Shown: positions 13,578 to 22,154, counted from the stretch's first letter. The stretch: 35,680 nucleotides of DNA from RGIG1828 sp045586905 (GCA_045586905.1 JAZNBF010000043.1:1-35680), one strand, 5' to 3'. Numbers and translations are program-made. The notes: generated from the sequence alone by a model not told the origin.

Positions 13578-15755
13578 ATGAAAAAGTTTATAATAATAGT
13601 ATCGGCAATCATACTTGTGCTTCTTGCATTTGACTGGATTTACTTCTATGAGGGTGTGTATCTTGATTTTGGCAAAGAAAAGCCCTTGCACTATTTCACA
13701 AAGGTGGAAGGAGAAAAGATTTTCGTAAAAGACAAAGACGCCTTCGAGGAGTTTGAAATCCGTGGTGTCAATCTCGGCTCGGGACTGCCGGGCGAGTGGG
13801 CAACATCCTTTGCCATCGACGAGGAGACCTATCTGAGATGGTTTGGCTACATTCAGGAAATGGGAGCAAACACCATAAGAGTGTATACCATTCAGAACGA
13901 CACCTTCTATAACGCATTTTACAAATACAACAAAGACAACAAAAACCCCCTCTATATGCTTCACGGTGTGTGGGTGAACGACTATGTGTTAAATTCGCAC
14001 AGAGATGCATACGATGAAGATTTTTATGACACTTTCTCAGAGCACTCGAAAGTAATGGTCGATGTTATTCATGGCAACAGAAAGCTCAACCTCGGCAGAG
14101 TTGCCAGCGCAGGCCACGGAACCTACAAAAAAGATGTTTCCCCCTGGGTTATAGGCTATATTCTCGGTGTGGAATGGGATGACTCGACAGTTGCCTACAC
14201 CGACGATTTGTACAGAGGAAAAGAGGGATATTCATCATACAAGGGTGAATATATGTATACTTCATCCGATGCCACACCCTTTGAAACAATGCTCACCATG
14301 GTGGGCGACAAGACCATAGAGTATGAAACAAGGCGCTATGGCGAGCAGAGAATGATAGCATTTTCAAACTGGCCCACAACCGACCCCTTTGAATACCCCA
14401 AAATCATAAAGGATTTCTTCATGAAGTGCGCCCGCGTGGACACAGAGCACATCAGGACAACCGAGTCTTTCCGGCCCGGTCAGTTTGCTTCGTACCATGT
14501 GTATCCTTACTATCCGTACTACCTAAGCTTTGCAAATGACTGGTCTGTTTTTGGCATTGAGCCAAAGGAGACCTTCAGAAACGAAGATGGCAAGGTAAAT
14601 GCATACAGGGCATATCTCACTATGCTCAACAACCACCACTCCATGCCCGTGGTTGTGTCGGAATTTGGCGTGTCGACGGGCAGAGGCATGGCTCAGGTCG
14701 ACAAAGATACCGGTCGAAATCAGGGCAACACCTCTGAGCAGGCGCAGGGGCAGGCTCTCATTGATTGCTGGGAAGACATCAAGGCCACAGGTTGCAACGG
14801 TGGATGTGTGTTCACCTGGCAGGATGAATGGTTCAAGCGCACATGGAACACAATGCACGCTGTCAACCTCACAAGAACTGCATACTGGTCCGACTATCAG
14901 ACAAATGAGCAGTATTTCGGACTTTTGTCGTTTGACCCCGGAGATGAAAAATCGGTATCTTATGTGGATGGCGATGTGGGTGAATGGACCGAAGATGACA
15001 TCATCCGGAAAGGCGACATTGAGCTTTCGGTTAAGTATGACGAAAAGTTTATGTATTTTCTCGTCAAAAAAGACGGTCTCGATATTGAAAAAGACCGTCT
15101 GTACATTCCTCTCGACATCACCCCCAAAACCGGCAGTAACTACTGCAAAAACTATGATGTGAAATTTGACAGAGATGCAGACTTTGTTATTGTGATAGAC
15201 GGAAAAGACAACAGCCGCATTCTTGTTCAGGAGCGCTACGATGCTATGCGGTCTACCTATTCGAAAGACATCTACGACTTTGACACATATTTAAAAGGAA
15301 ACATCCCCGACAAAAACTCGTCGGAGTTTGTGACGGTGGACCTCATACTTCGTACTGCGATTGCTCTCTCGCCCGAAACCAAGGAAACCGTTGCCGAAAG
15401 CTACGAAACAGGCAAGCTTCTCTATGGCAACGCAAACCCCGAAAGCAAAGATTTTAACTCCCTTGCCGACTTCATGGCAAACGGTGACTACATCGAAATA
15501 AAGCTTCCGTGGCAGCTTATGAACTTTGCCGATCCGTCCAAGATGCTTGTGCACGACGACTACTATGACGGAAACTATGGCATTGAATATATAAAGATAG
15601 ATAAAATGCATGCGGGTGTGGGCACGGGAGATGACAGAATAAGTCTCGGTGAAATTGAGCTGAGGGGCTGGGGCAACAAGGTGACCTATCACGAAAGACT
15701 GAAAAAATCATACTATATAATGCAGGATTTGTGGAAGGAGGATGCAAAGAAATGA
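13578..15755 (+). CDS. Membrane-anchored TIM-barrel glycosidase-like protein with C-terminal carbohydrate-binding-like domain
   Basis: A 725-aa protein with an N-terminal anchor (about 3-20) and an outer catalytic region (about 55-450). The latter has clan GH-A (GH2/GH5-like) features: FEIRGVNLGSGLPGEW at the barrel entry, MGANTIRVYTIQND, a Glu at 199 in ILGVEWDDS (possible acid/base) and E362 in VVVSEFGVSTGRG (likely nucleophile). The normal Asn-Glu-Pro form of the acid/base is not seen, so the exact family is uncertain. The C-terminal approximately 250 aa (YVDGDVGEWTEDDII, then VKYDEKFMYFLV) resemble a CBM9/DOMON-type beta-sandwich. Synthase clusters often carry a hydrolase that trims the chain (BcsZ and PelA are examples); that role is inferred. 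GGGAGG precedes the ATG, and the stop overlaps the next start by 4 nt. Confidence 0.82.
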   Translation: MKKFIIIVSAIILVLLAFDWIYFYEGVYLDFGKEKPLHYFTKVEGEKIFVKDKDAFEEFEIRGVNLGSGLPGEWATSFAIDEETYLRWFGYIQEMGANTIRVYTIQNDTFYNAFYKYNKDNKNPLYMLHGVWVNDYVLNSHRDAYDEDFYDTFSEHSKVMVDVIHGNRKLNLGRVASAGHGTYKKDVSPWVIGYILGVEWDDSTVAYTDDLYRGKEGYSSYKGEYMYTSSDATPFETMLTMVGDKTIEYETRRYGEQRMIAFSNWPTTDPFEYPKIIKDFFMKCARVDTEHIRTTESFRPGQFASYHVYPYYPYYLSFANDWSVFGIEPKETFRNEDGKVNAYRAYLTMLNNHHSMPVVVSEFGVSTGRGMAQVDKDTGRNQGNTSEQAQGQALIDCWEDIKATGCNGGCVFTWQDEWFKRTWNTMHAVNLTRTAYWSDYQTNEQYFGLLSFDPGDEKSVSYVDGDVGEWTEDDIIRKGDIELSVKYDEKFMYFLVKKDGLDIEKDRLYIPLDITPKTGSNYCKNYDVKFDRDADFVIVIDGKDNSRILVQERYDAMRSTYSKDIYDFDTYLKGNIPDKNSSEFVTVDLILRTAIALSPETKETVAESYETGKLLYGNANPESKDFNSLADFMANGDYIEIKLPWQLMNFADPSKMLVHDDYYDGNYGIEYIKIDKMHAGVGTGDDRISLGEIELRGWGNKVTYHERLKKSYYIMQDLWKEDAKK

Positions 15756-16855
15756 AAATAGAGATAATGATTTATGCATACATTGCAATTTGCGTGAGCA
15801 TGATTTTGTATAATATAATCTATGTTTTCGTTTTGAAGCACAGAGCGCGCGCCCTCATCACCGATTCTGAAAAGCTGAAAAAAATACTCGCCGGGCAGAT
15901 AGATATTCTCAAAGGCGGTGGAAAAATATCTGAAAAGCACAAAAAAATTCTCCTCAGAGAGCTTGACAAAACAGCAGGTGTTACAGCTTTCGACAAGGCT
16001 CTTGAAGAGGTGTATGAAAAGGAGACAAAATATTGCGAAAAATATCTTGTGGACACCTTCGATGTTTTCGAAGCTCTCACAAGACGCTACATAAACAAAG
16101 ACACCATTAAAATTGCATACTTCCCCTACATACTGCACAAATACAACATTCTGAGGCATCACGAGGGCGACAGACTCACCTCGGCGCTTTTTGACCTTTT
16201 GCGCTCGGTAAATGTGTATTGCAGAGAAAACACCCTGAAATCGCTTTACAGCATGCAAAGACCCGACATCGTGAAAAGAGCTCTCAAGGTTATCGATACA
16301 AACCTTTCTTTTCACCATCCGAAGCTCATAACCGACGGTCTTATGTTTTACAGAGGCGACAAAGAAGCTTTGAAAAACACACTTTTTGAAAGCTTCAAAG
16401 ATTATTCTGTCACTATGAGGGTTAACATTTTAAACTATTTTCGCTTTGCAGGCGTAAGGTGCGACGGTGAAATGCTCAGCCTGCTTTCAGATGAAAAAGA
16501 AAACAACGAAATAAGGTTTTGTGCCATTCGTTATTTTGAAAAATTCCCCTCCGATGAGGCAAAACCTGTGATATTAAACCTTGCCGAAAACCTTGAAAAT
16601 CGCACATGGGAATATCAGGCAATTGCAACCTCGGCTCTTAAGTCATACCCCGGCGATGCCACATTCAGAATACTTGTCAAAAACCTTTCCTGCTCGAGCT
16701 GGCATGTGAGACAAAACAGTGCCATTTCATGTGAAAAGCTCGGCTATACATATCAGGACCTTATCGGTGTGTTTGACGGAAACGACAGATATGCAAGAGA
16801 GATTATGCGCTACCGTCTTGACAGAAGAGATGCACAGGAGGCGGTGAAATCATAA
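15752..16855 (+). CDS. HEAT-repeat membrane protein
   Basis: A 367-aa protein with one N-terminal membrane helix (about 4-26) and a long all-helical cytoplasmic region. From about residue 170 to the end it has repeated helical hairpins of the HEAT type, for example AKPVILNLAENLENRTWEY, QAIATSALKSYPGDATFRIL and WHVRQNSAISCEKLG. HEAT solenoids are protein-binding scaffolds. The ATG at 15752 has AAGGAGGA upstream and overlaps the previous stop (ATGA). Its own stop overlaps the start of the glycosyltransferase gene (TAATG), so the two are translationally coupled. This suggests a fixed ratio and perhaps a direct complex with the synthase, as an accessory or regulatory subunit. No enzymatic motif is seen. 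Confidence 0.82.
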   Translation: MKIEIMIYAYIAICVSMILYNIIYVFVLKHRARALITDSEKLKKILAGQIDILKGGGKISEKHKKILLRELDKTAGVTAFDKALEEVYEKETKYCEKYLVDTFDVFEALTRRYINKDTIKIAYFPYILHKYNILRHHEGDRLTSALFDLLRSVNVYCRENTLKSLYSMQRPDIVKRALKVIDTNLSFHHPKLITDGLMFYRGDKEALKNTLFESFKDYSVTMRVNILNYFRFAGVRCDGEMLSLLSDEKENNEIRFCAIRYFEKFPSDEAKPVILNLAENLENRTWEYQAIATSALKSYPGDATFRILVKNLSCSSWHVRQNSAISCEKLGYTYQDLIGVFDGNDRYAREIMRYRLDRRDAQEAVKS

Positions 16856-18258
16856 TGGAAATGGAAACAATAAAGCAGATTTTTGACACCATAGGTGTGC
16901 TTTTCATTGTATATCTCATAGGCTATTCCACATTTTTGTTTTTATCTGTGGTGGTTGGTGCAACCACTCTTTACAAAAGAAAAACACAGGACCGTCTGAT
17001 GAACAAGTTTACCGAAAACTACTTCGTGCCCATCACCATTGTGGTGCCGGCATACAACGAAGAGGTGACGGTTGTTCAGACTGTAAAATCACTCCTCACT
17101 CTCGACTACCGTCTCTACGAAATTGTTGTGGTGGATGACGGTTCGAAAGACACCACCTCACAGCAGCTGATTGATGCATATAACATGCATCCCGTGAGAC
17201 GTCCTATCCACAGGTCTATTGCCTGCCAGAGAGAAGAGTTCATATATGAATCGCACGAACAGAAAGTGCCTCTCACTCTCATCCGCAAGAAAAACGGAGG
17301 AAAGGCAGACGCACTTAACATGGGCATAAACGCTTCGCAGTATCCGTATTTCATCTGCATGGATGCCGATTCGGTTTTGCAGTATGACTCGCTCGGCAAG
17401 CTTGTTGTGCCCGTGTTGGAAGAGGAAAATGTTGTGGCTGTGGGCGGAACGGTGCGCCCGTCAAACGATGTGGAGCTTGCCGATGGCAAGGTGGTAAAAT
17501 ACCGTCTTCCCAAAAGCATTTTAGCCTGCATGCAGCTTCTGGAATATGACCGTTCTTTCCTTGCATCGAGAATACTTTTTGATGCCTTCAACGGTTCTCT
17601 CATCATTTCGGGTGCGTTTGGCATGTTCAAAAAAGACGTGGTTGTTGCCGCAGGCGGCTATGACCATGGCACAATGGGTGAGGATATGGAGCTTGTGGTG
17701 AAGCTTCATTCCTACTGCCTTACAAACAAAATTCCCTATTCCATAAGATATGCCACCGATGCAGTTTGCTGGACTCAGGTGCCCGAAAAGCTCGGCGACC
17801 TTAAAAAACAGAGAAAGCGCTGGCATCTCGGTCTTTTTCAGACAATGTGGAAGCACAAAAAGATGATGGCAAACCCCAAATACGGAGCAGTGGGATTTAT
17901 ATCGTACATGTATTTCCTTTTGTATGAGCTGCTTTCGCCATTTATTGAGGTTTTTGGTGTGTTCACAATGGTTATGGCTTACTGCATAGACCTTCTGAAT
18001 CTGCCGTTTATGCTTTTGTTTATGCTGATATATGCTTCCTACAACTCCATTCTCACACTCACAGCTTTCTTTTCGAGAATTCAGACCATAGACCTCACCG
18101 TCAAACCAAAAGACTGCCTCAAGGCAATAATGCTTTGCTTTTTTGAGGTGACAACACTGAGATTTATCATGGCTTTTGTACGCCTTACAGCTTTTAAAGG
18201 CTACAAAAAGAAAAAGCTCGACTGGGGCAGAATAGAACGAAAGAAAATGAATATATAA
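16855..18258 (+). CDS. Processive family-2 glycosyltransferase (polysaccharide synthase)
   Basis: A 467-aa membrane synthase. There is an N-terminal helix (about 14-38), a cytoplasmic GT2 domain (about 55-330) and about three to four C-terminal helices (about 345-440). Processive-synthase residues are all visible: D94-D95 in VVVDDGS, D170-x-D172 in CMDADS, E276-D277 in MGEDMELV, and Q319-x-x-R322-W323 in KQRKRWHLG. This set belongs to cellulose, chitin, hyaluronan and PgaC/IcaA-type poly-GlcNAc synthases, which polymerise and export a beta-linked chain. There is no PilZ domain, so c-di-GMP control is probably not at the enzyme but at the riboswitch. The sugar cannot be read from sequence; the PgaB-like deacetylase in the same operon makes an N-acetylhexosamine polymer plausible. 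Confidence 0.93.
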   Translation: MEMETIKQIFDTIGVLFIVYLIGYSTFLFLSVVVGATTLYKRKTQDRLMNKFTENYFVPITIVVPAYNEEVTVVQTVKSLLTLDYRLYEIVVVDDGSKDTTSQQLIDAYNMHPVRRPIHRSIACQREEFIYESHEQKVPLTLIRKKNGGKADALNMGINASQYPYFICMDADSVLQYDSLGKLVVPVLEEENVVAVGGTVRPSNDVELADGKVVKYRLPKSILACMQLLEYDRSFLASRILFDAFNGSLIISGAFGMFKKDVVVAAGGYDHGTMGEDMELVVKLHSYCLTNKIPYSIRYATDAVCWTQVPEKLGDLKKQRKRWHLGLFQTMWKHKKMMANPKYGAVGFISYMYFLLYELLSPFIEVFGVFTMVMAYCIDLLNLPFMLLFMLIYASYNSILTLTAFFSRIQTIDLTVKPKDCLKAIMLCFFEVTTLRFIMAFVRLTAFKGYKKKKLDWGRIERKKMNI

Positions 18259-18278
18259 AAAGACGTGGTGACAGAAAG

Positions 18279-20165
18279 ATGAAAAAGTTAATAATGTTAT
18301 TTCTCCTCCTGCCTGCACTTTTTGCACAGCCTGCCACAGCTGAGGTTATAACCACTCCTTCCACAGATGGCTATGCAGACTGCATCTATGTTGCAGGCAG
18401 TCCCGACAGCTATCCTCTGGAATATTATGACACAGACGCCAAGGAGTACAGAGGCATCATTCCCGACCTTTTAGGCACAATCTCCGAGAGCTCGGGACTT
18501 GACTTTGTCTATATCAACGGTAACAAGGATGACCGTTTTGAAATGGGTAAAAATCTTCAGGCCGACATTGTTTCGTCAGCAAATGGAAAGATGCCCTTTG
18601 GCAAAGACTATCTTGAACTGGTATCCTATGAGGAAGACGGAAAGACCGTGAAATCGGGCCTTGTTTTCACACCGCTTTGTGACGATGCCAAAGCCTCTCT
18701 CATTAAAGAAAAGGCAGGGGAAATTTCTGAGGCAAAGAAAAGAGGCATATATCTTTCCTATGCATCGGAGAAAACAAAATTTGGCTACAAGTATCTTGCA
18801 GGTGCGCTTGCAGTTTTGATTGTCATGGCAGGAGCTATTGTGCTCCTTATCTTGCGCATAAAAAACATGCAAAGGAAAAACGAAGCCGACAGAATGACAG
18901 ATGCCGAAACGGGAATGGGCAATCTGCAGTTTTTCAAATATCACTTCAGATACACCATAGGCGATATTGCGAGAAATCTTTACTACATTGCCTACATCAT
19001 TTTAGACAGCAGCTACCTCCGTTCCTATCATGGCGACAGCTCTTTTGACGAGGTTCTGAGGTATACCTCTCTCGTGCTTTCGGAAAACACGGGCGACAGG
19101 GAAATGGCTGCGCGTATAACCGAGAACGGTTTTGCTCTTGCATTTCAGTCTACAAACGACGAAGATGCCAAAAAGAGACTTGAAGAGATTATGAACAGGC
19201 TCAACAGCTTTGAAGACATGAAGGAAAAAAGCAACAAGCTTGTTTTTCATGCCGCTGCCTATCATCTTGCCTCTTGTGACAGAAACTGCGAGATACTTCT
19301 TTTTAATCTGAGAAAGAACTGCAACAGAATTTTCGGCACCGACAGGCAGATTGTGTACTGTGACACCCACTCCATGAATCTTGTTCAGGAAGAGAAAAAA
19401 ATCACCGAAAGCATATTAAAAGGCTTCGATGATGATGAGTTTAAGATGTATCTGCAGTTTATTGTAGATAACAAAACCAAAAAAATTGTGTCCTCAGAGG
19501 CGCTTTCGAGATGGGACAGCCGCGAAAAAGGTCTGCTCAGCCCCGGCAAATACATCGAAAGCATGGAGGCTTCGGGACTCATATCCAGACACGATTTCCA
19601 CATGTTCAGCCTTGCGTGCCGGCAGCTTGAAAAATGGAAGGGCACAGAGCTTGGGCACATCTCAATCTCGTGCAACTTTACAAGAATTACCCTTTCGGAA
19701 GAAAACTTTATAGAAAAGCTCATTATGATTGCAAAAGGCTATGACTTTGACAAATCAAAAATAGCCATTGAAATAACCGAAGATGCCATCGAAAAAGACA
19801 GAGAAACTGCCACAAGGAATGTGAAGGCATGCAAAGAGCTTGGCTTTAAGATATATCTCGACGACCTCGGAAGCGGCTACACCTCGCTTGCAAACCTTTG
19901 TGACTATCCCATCGATGTGGTAAAAATTGACCGTGACATTTTGCTCAAAACTGAAACCGGCAAGGGCAGGGATTTGTTTTCGGGCATTGTTGCTCTTGCC
20001 CACAGCATGAACATAAAGGTTATATGCGAGGGTGTTGAAACAGAAAGTCAGAACACTTTGGTGTCTGATTCTGATTGTGACTACATTCAGGGCTGGTATT
20101 ATTCAAAAGCTCTTCCTCTGGAAGAGTGTGAGTCTTTTGTGTTGTCAAAAAAGACAGACTTATAA
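18279..20165 (+). CDS. EAL-domain c-di-GMP phosphodiesterase with degenerate GGDEF
   Basis: A 628-aa protein with a signal peptide (about 1-21) and an outer domain (about 22-165) that resembles part of a solute-binding-protein-type sensor (YPLEYYDTDAKEYRGIIPDLL). Next come a membrane helix (about 169-192), a degenerate GGDEF domain (about 205-365) and an EAL domain (about 370-625). The GGDEF signature is lost (ITENGFALAF at that site), so cyclase activity is not expected. EAL catalytic residues look intact: E407 in SSEALSRW, Asn in SCNFTRI, EITEDAIE, D528-D529 in LDDLGSG, Lys in VVKIDRD, Glu in CEGVETE and Gln in IQGWYYS. It should cleave c-di-GMP to pGpG. As the last gene of the c-di-GMP-switched operon, it would lower the signal that controls its own expression. 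The ribosome site before the ATG is weak (GGTG about 8 nt upstream). Confidence 0.91.
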   Translation: MKKLIMLFLLLPALFAQPATAEVITTPSTDGYADCIYVAGSPDSYPLEYYDTDAKEYRGIIPDLLGTISESSGLDFVYINGNKDDRFEMGKNLQADIVSSANGKMPFGKDYLELVSYEEDGKTVKSGLVFTPLCDDAKASLIKEKAGEISEAKKRGIYLSYASEKTKFGYKYLAGALAVLIVMAGAIVLLILRIKNMQRKNEADRMTDAETGMGNLQFFKYHFRYTIGDIARNLYYIAYIILDSSYLRSYHGDSSFDEVLRYTSLVLSENTGDREMAARITENGFALAFQSTNDEDAKKRLEEIMNRLNSFEDMKEKSNKLVFHAAAYHLASCDRNCEILLFNLRKNCNRIFGTDRQIVYCDTHSMNLVQEEKKITESILKGFDDDEFKMYLQFIVDNKTKKIVSSEALSRWDSREKGLLSPGKYIESMEASGLISRHDFHMFSLACRQLEKWKGTELGHISISCNFTRITLSEENFIEKLIMIAKGYDFDKSKIAIEITEDAIEKDRETATRNVKACKELGFKIYLDDLGSGYTSLANLCDYPIDVVKIDRDILLKTETGKGRDLFSGIVALAHSMNIKVICEGVETESQNTLVSDSDCDYIQGWYYSKALPLEECESFVLSKKTDL

Positions 20166-20167
20166 AA

Positions 20168-20204
20168 GGCAAAGAGACGAAATGTAAAATTTCGTCTCTT
20201 TGCC
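20168..20204. terminator. Bidirectional terminator between convergent genes
   Basis: A perfect 16-bp stem (20168-20183 with 20189-20204) has a 5-nt loop. On the minus strand it is followed by TTTTATA, and on the plus strand by CGTAAAATTT. It sits between the ends of the polysaccharide operon and the YitT gene, so it probably serves both, with the better U-tract for the minus-strand gene. Confidence 0.8.
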
Positions 20205-20242
20205 CGTAAAATTTATTCATCAAAATTTTGGGAATATGCTTT

Positions 20243-21100
20243 TTATTTATATGTAACTCCTGCTATCGAATCAGATGCAAGGCTTTTGAAGGTAATGCAG
20301 TCGGGATGCTCTAAAAGAAAGCTCTCCAGATATGGTGCATAGTTTTTTTGCACGATACACATTACCACACTCGTGTCCTCGTCGGAATATGCTCCTTTTG
20401 CATTTAAGACAGTTGCTTTCTGATGAAGCTGAGAGTTTATGTAGGCGACAACCTCACCGGGTGATTTTGTGATGATTTCATATTTTATGTTTTCATGCTC
20501 TTTATCACGCAGATAACAACAGGTGCGATTGCTCACAAAGGCATAGATAATACTGCATATGACGGGCTCTATGTTCATACCGTAAACCCAGAACGATGCT
20601 ATGGCAATGACGGTGTTTATGATAAAAACATTGTCCATAAAATTGAGATGAGGCTTTTTGATTTTTATTATAGCCGAAATTATGTCAATGCCGCCTGCAG
20701 AACCGTTGAGCTTCAGAGCACGGGCATACATCATACCTCTTATAACCCCTGCGATGAGAGGCGCGAGCACTGTGCTTGTGCCTGTGGGGGTGAAATAGAA
20801 AAATCTTGAAAAGCTGCTTTCTTTTATAAGGATGACTGCCACCGACGACACAATTACATATATGCAGCTTTTGATTGCAAACTCACGGCTCAGCCTTAAA
20901 AATGCAACAATGAGAAGAGGAATGTTACAGATGAGTGAAAGATAGCCCATGTTTATATTGAAAGTATCCTGTATCATGGTGCACACACCGTCTATCCCTG
21001 CAGGAGCAAACCTGTTTGGAAACACGAACACGCAATAGATGAGTGCGCCGAGGAATGCAAGAACAAACATCTCGGCAAAGCCTGCACATTTTCTGACCAA
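20243..21100 (-). CDS. YitT-family membrane protein
   Basis: A protein of about 285 aa with five to six hydrophobic segments in the first 190 residues and a C-terminal soluble DUF2179 domain (about 205-285, ending VVMCIVQKNYAPYLESFLLEHPD...FKSLASDSIAGV). The N-terminal FPNRFAPAGIDGVCTMI segment and LNGSAGGIDIISAI are typical of the YitT group, which may transport an unknown small molecule. Start: the longest reading begins with ATG at 21133, but that ATG lies inside the TATAAT -10 box of its own promoter and cannot be in the transcript. TTG at 21098-21100, preceded by GGTGGTG, is the best alternative; ATG at 21070 is a third choice. It is divergent from a LysR regulator with which it shares an operator, so it is the likely regulated target. 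Confidence 0.85.
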   Translation of the reverse strand: MVRKCAGFAEMFVLAFLGALIYCVFVFPNRFAPAGIDGVCTMIQDTFNINMGYLSLICNIPLLIVAFLRLSREFAIKSCIYVIVSSVAVILIKESSFSRFFYFTPTGTSTVLAPLIAGVIRGMMYARALKLNGSAGGIDIISAIIKIKKPHLNFMDNVFIINTVIAIASFWVYGMNIEPVICSIIYAFVSNRTCCYLRDKEHENIKYEIITKSPGEVVAYINSQLHQKATVLNAKGAYSDEDTSVVMCIVQKNYAPYLESFLLEHPDCITFKSLASDSIAGVTYK

Positions 21101-21123
21101 AATTAACACCACCAAAATATCTC

Positions 21124-21152
21124 TTGACTGCATTATAATGCGGCGTTATAAT
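21124..21152 (+). promoter_or_regulatory. Promoter of the LysR regulator gene
   Basis: Plus-strand TTGACT (21124-21129), a 17-bp spacer and TATAAT (21147-21152). It uses the same 37 bp as the opposing promoter, so the two cannot be bound by RNA polymerase at the same time. The leader is about 54 nt. Confidence 0.8.
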
Positions 21153-21160
21153 ATAGTCAA
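21132..21160 (-). promoter_or_regulatory. Promoter of the YitT gene
   Basis: Minus-strand TTGACT (21155-21160), a 17-bp spacer and TATAAT (21132-21137). The predicted start near 21125 lies downstream of the longest possible start codon and forces a shorter protein. Confidence 0.82.
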
Positions 21161-21212
21161 ATACTTAAAATCAATAAAATTTATAGAAAAAAACTATAAC
21201 AGGAGATATCGT

Positions 21213-22154
21213 ATGTTTTCAAAGTGGAGATATGTGTACGAGCTGTACAAAGAAAAAAGCTTTACAAATGCATCAAAAAACCTTTTTATATCTCAGCCCT
21301 CGCTCAGCGCCGCCATCAAAAACACCGAAAATAAGATTGGCGCACAGCTTTTTGAAAGAACAGGACACGGTCTTGAGCTCACCGAGGTGGGCAGGGAATA
21401 TATAGCAGCGGCAGAACAGATTATGAATGTGGAAAACGAGTTTGAAAAAAGACTCGGCGACATCTATAATCTTGAAAGCGGCAGTGTGATAATCGGCGGA
21501 GCCAACTATGTGTCGTCATATATTCTGCCGAGGATTATAACAAAATTTCATCTTCTCCATCCGGGCATTACCATCGAGCACAGAGAAGCCAACTCGTACA
21601 ATCTGAACAAAATGCTTGCATCGGGCGAGATAGACCTTGTGGTAGACAGTCTTGACGATGCACTCGAGCTGACAAAATATCCCCTTTGCAGAGAAAAGAT
21701 ATACATTTGCGTGCCAAAGGATCACGAAATAAACAAAGGCCTTGAAAAACATCAGATAAAGCCTGAGTTTTTCCACGACTCCTCTGCCGATATCGACAAA
21801 ATTGAGCCTGTGTCAATCAGCGTGTTTAAAGATGAACGCTATGTGCTTTTAAAAGAAGGCTATGACATGTACACCCGTACATCAAAAATATTTCAGAAAA
21901 AAAGCATTGAGCCAAATGTTATTTTCAGTGTGGACCAGCTTAACATATCATATGCTCTTGCAGAGTCGGGCATAGGTCTGTGCTTTATAACCGACACATT
22001 TTTCAGATATGGTAACTACCGTGAGAATGTGGTGCTTTACAGAATTGCAGAAGAAATTGAAGAAAGAAAAATGTATATAGCACACAAAAACAACAAATAT
22101 TGCACCAGAGCCATGCGCGAGCTGATAAAGGTCGCACAGGGCGAGTTTTGCTGA
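21213..22154 (+). CDS. LysR-family transcriptional regulator
   Basis: A 313-aa regulator. The N-terminal winged helix-turn-helix (about 1-60) reads YELYKEKSFTNASKNLFISQPSLSAAIKNTENKIGAQLFERT, a normal LysR form. A helix linker and a periplasmic-binding-like effector domain (about 88-300) follow, with GSVIIGGANYVSSYILPRII and GEIDLVVDS. A longer reading frame starts further upstream, but ATG at 21213 has AGGAG 7 nt before it and gives the proper N-terminus. The effector is unknown. The neighbouring YitT gene and the shared dyad suggest that it controls YitT and itself. Confidence 0.92.
   Translation: MFSKWRYVYELYKEKSFTNASKNLFISQPSLSAAIKNTENKIGAQLFERTGHGLELTEVGREYIAAAEQIMNVENEFEKRLGDIYNLESGSVIIGGANYVSSYILPRIITKFHLLHPGITIEHREANSYNLNKMLASGEIDLVVDSLDDALELTKYPLCREKIYICVPKDHEINKGLEKHQIKPEFFHDSSADIDKIEPVSISVFKDERYVLLKEGYDMYTRTSKIFQKKSIEPNVIFSVDQLNISYALAESGIGLCFITDTFFRYGNYRENVVLYRIAEEIEERKMYIAHKNNKYCTRAMRELIKVAQGEFC

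Larger units (their letters stand above)
21124..21160. promoter_or_regulatory. Palindromic LysR-type operator overlapping both promoters
   Basis: The 37-bp segment is an imperfect palindrome centred at 21142: TTGACT-NN-ATTATAA-N-GC read from each side. LysR-type proteins usually bind dyad sites between divergent genes, so this is the likely binding site of the adjacent regulator. Binding is inferred. Confidence 0.65.

Noticed and set aside
16855..18258. Cellulose synthase BcsA assignment for the glycosyltransferase
   Set aside because: It shares the D-D-D-QxxRW residues common to several synthases, but no PilZ domain, bcsB-like or other cellulose-specific gene is present.
18279..20165. Bifunctional cyclase/phosphodiesterase
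   Set aside because: The GGDEF motif is destroyed; only EAL activity can be supported.
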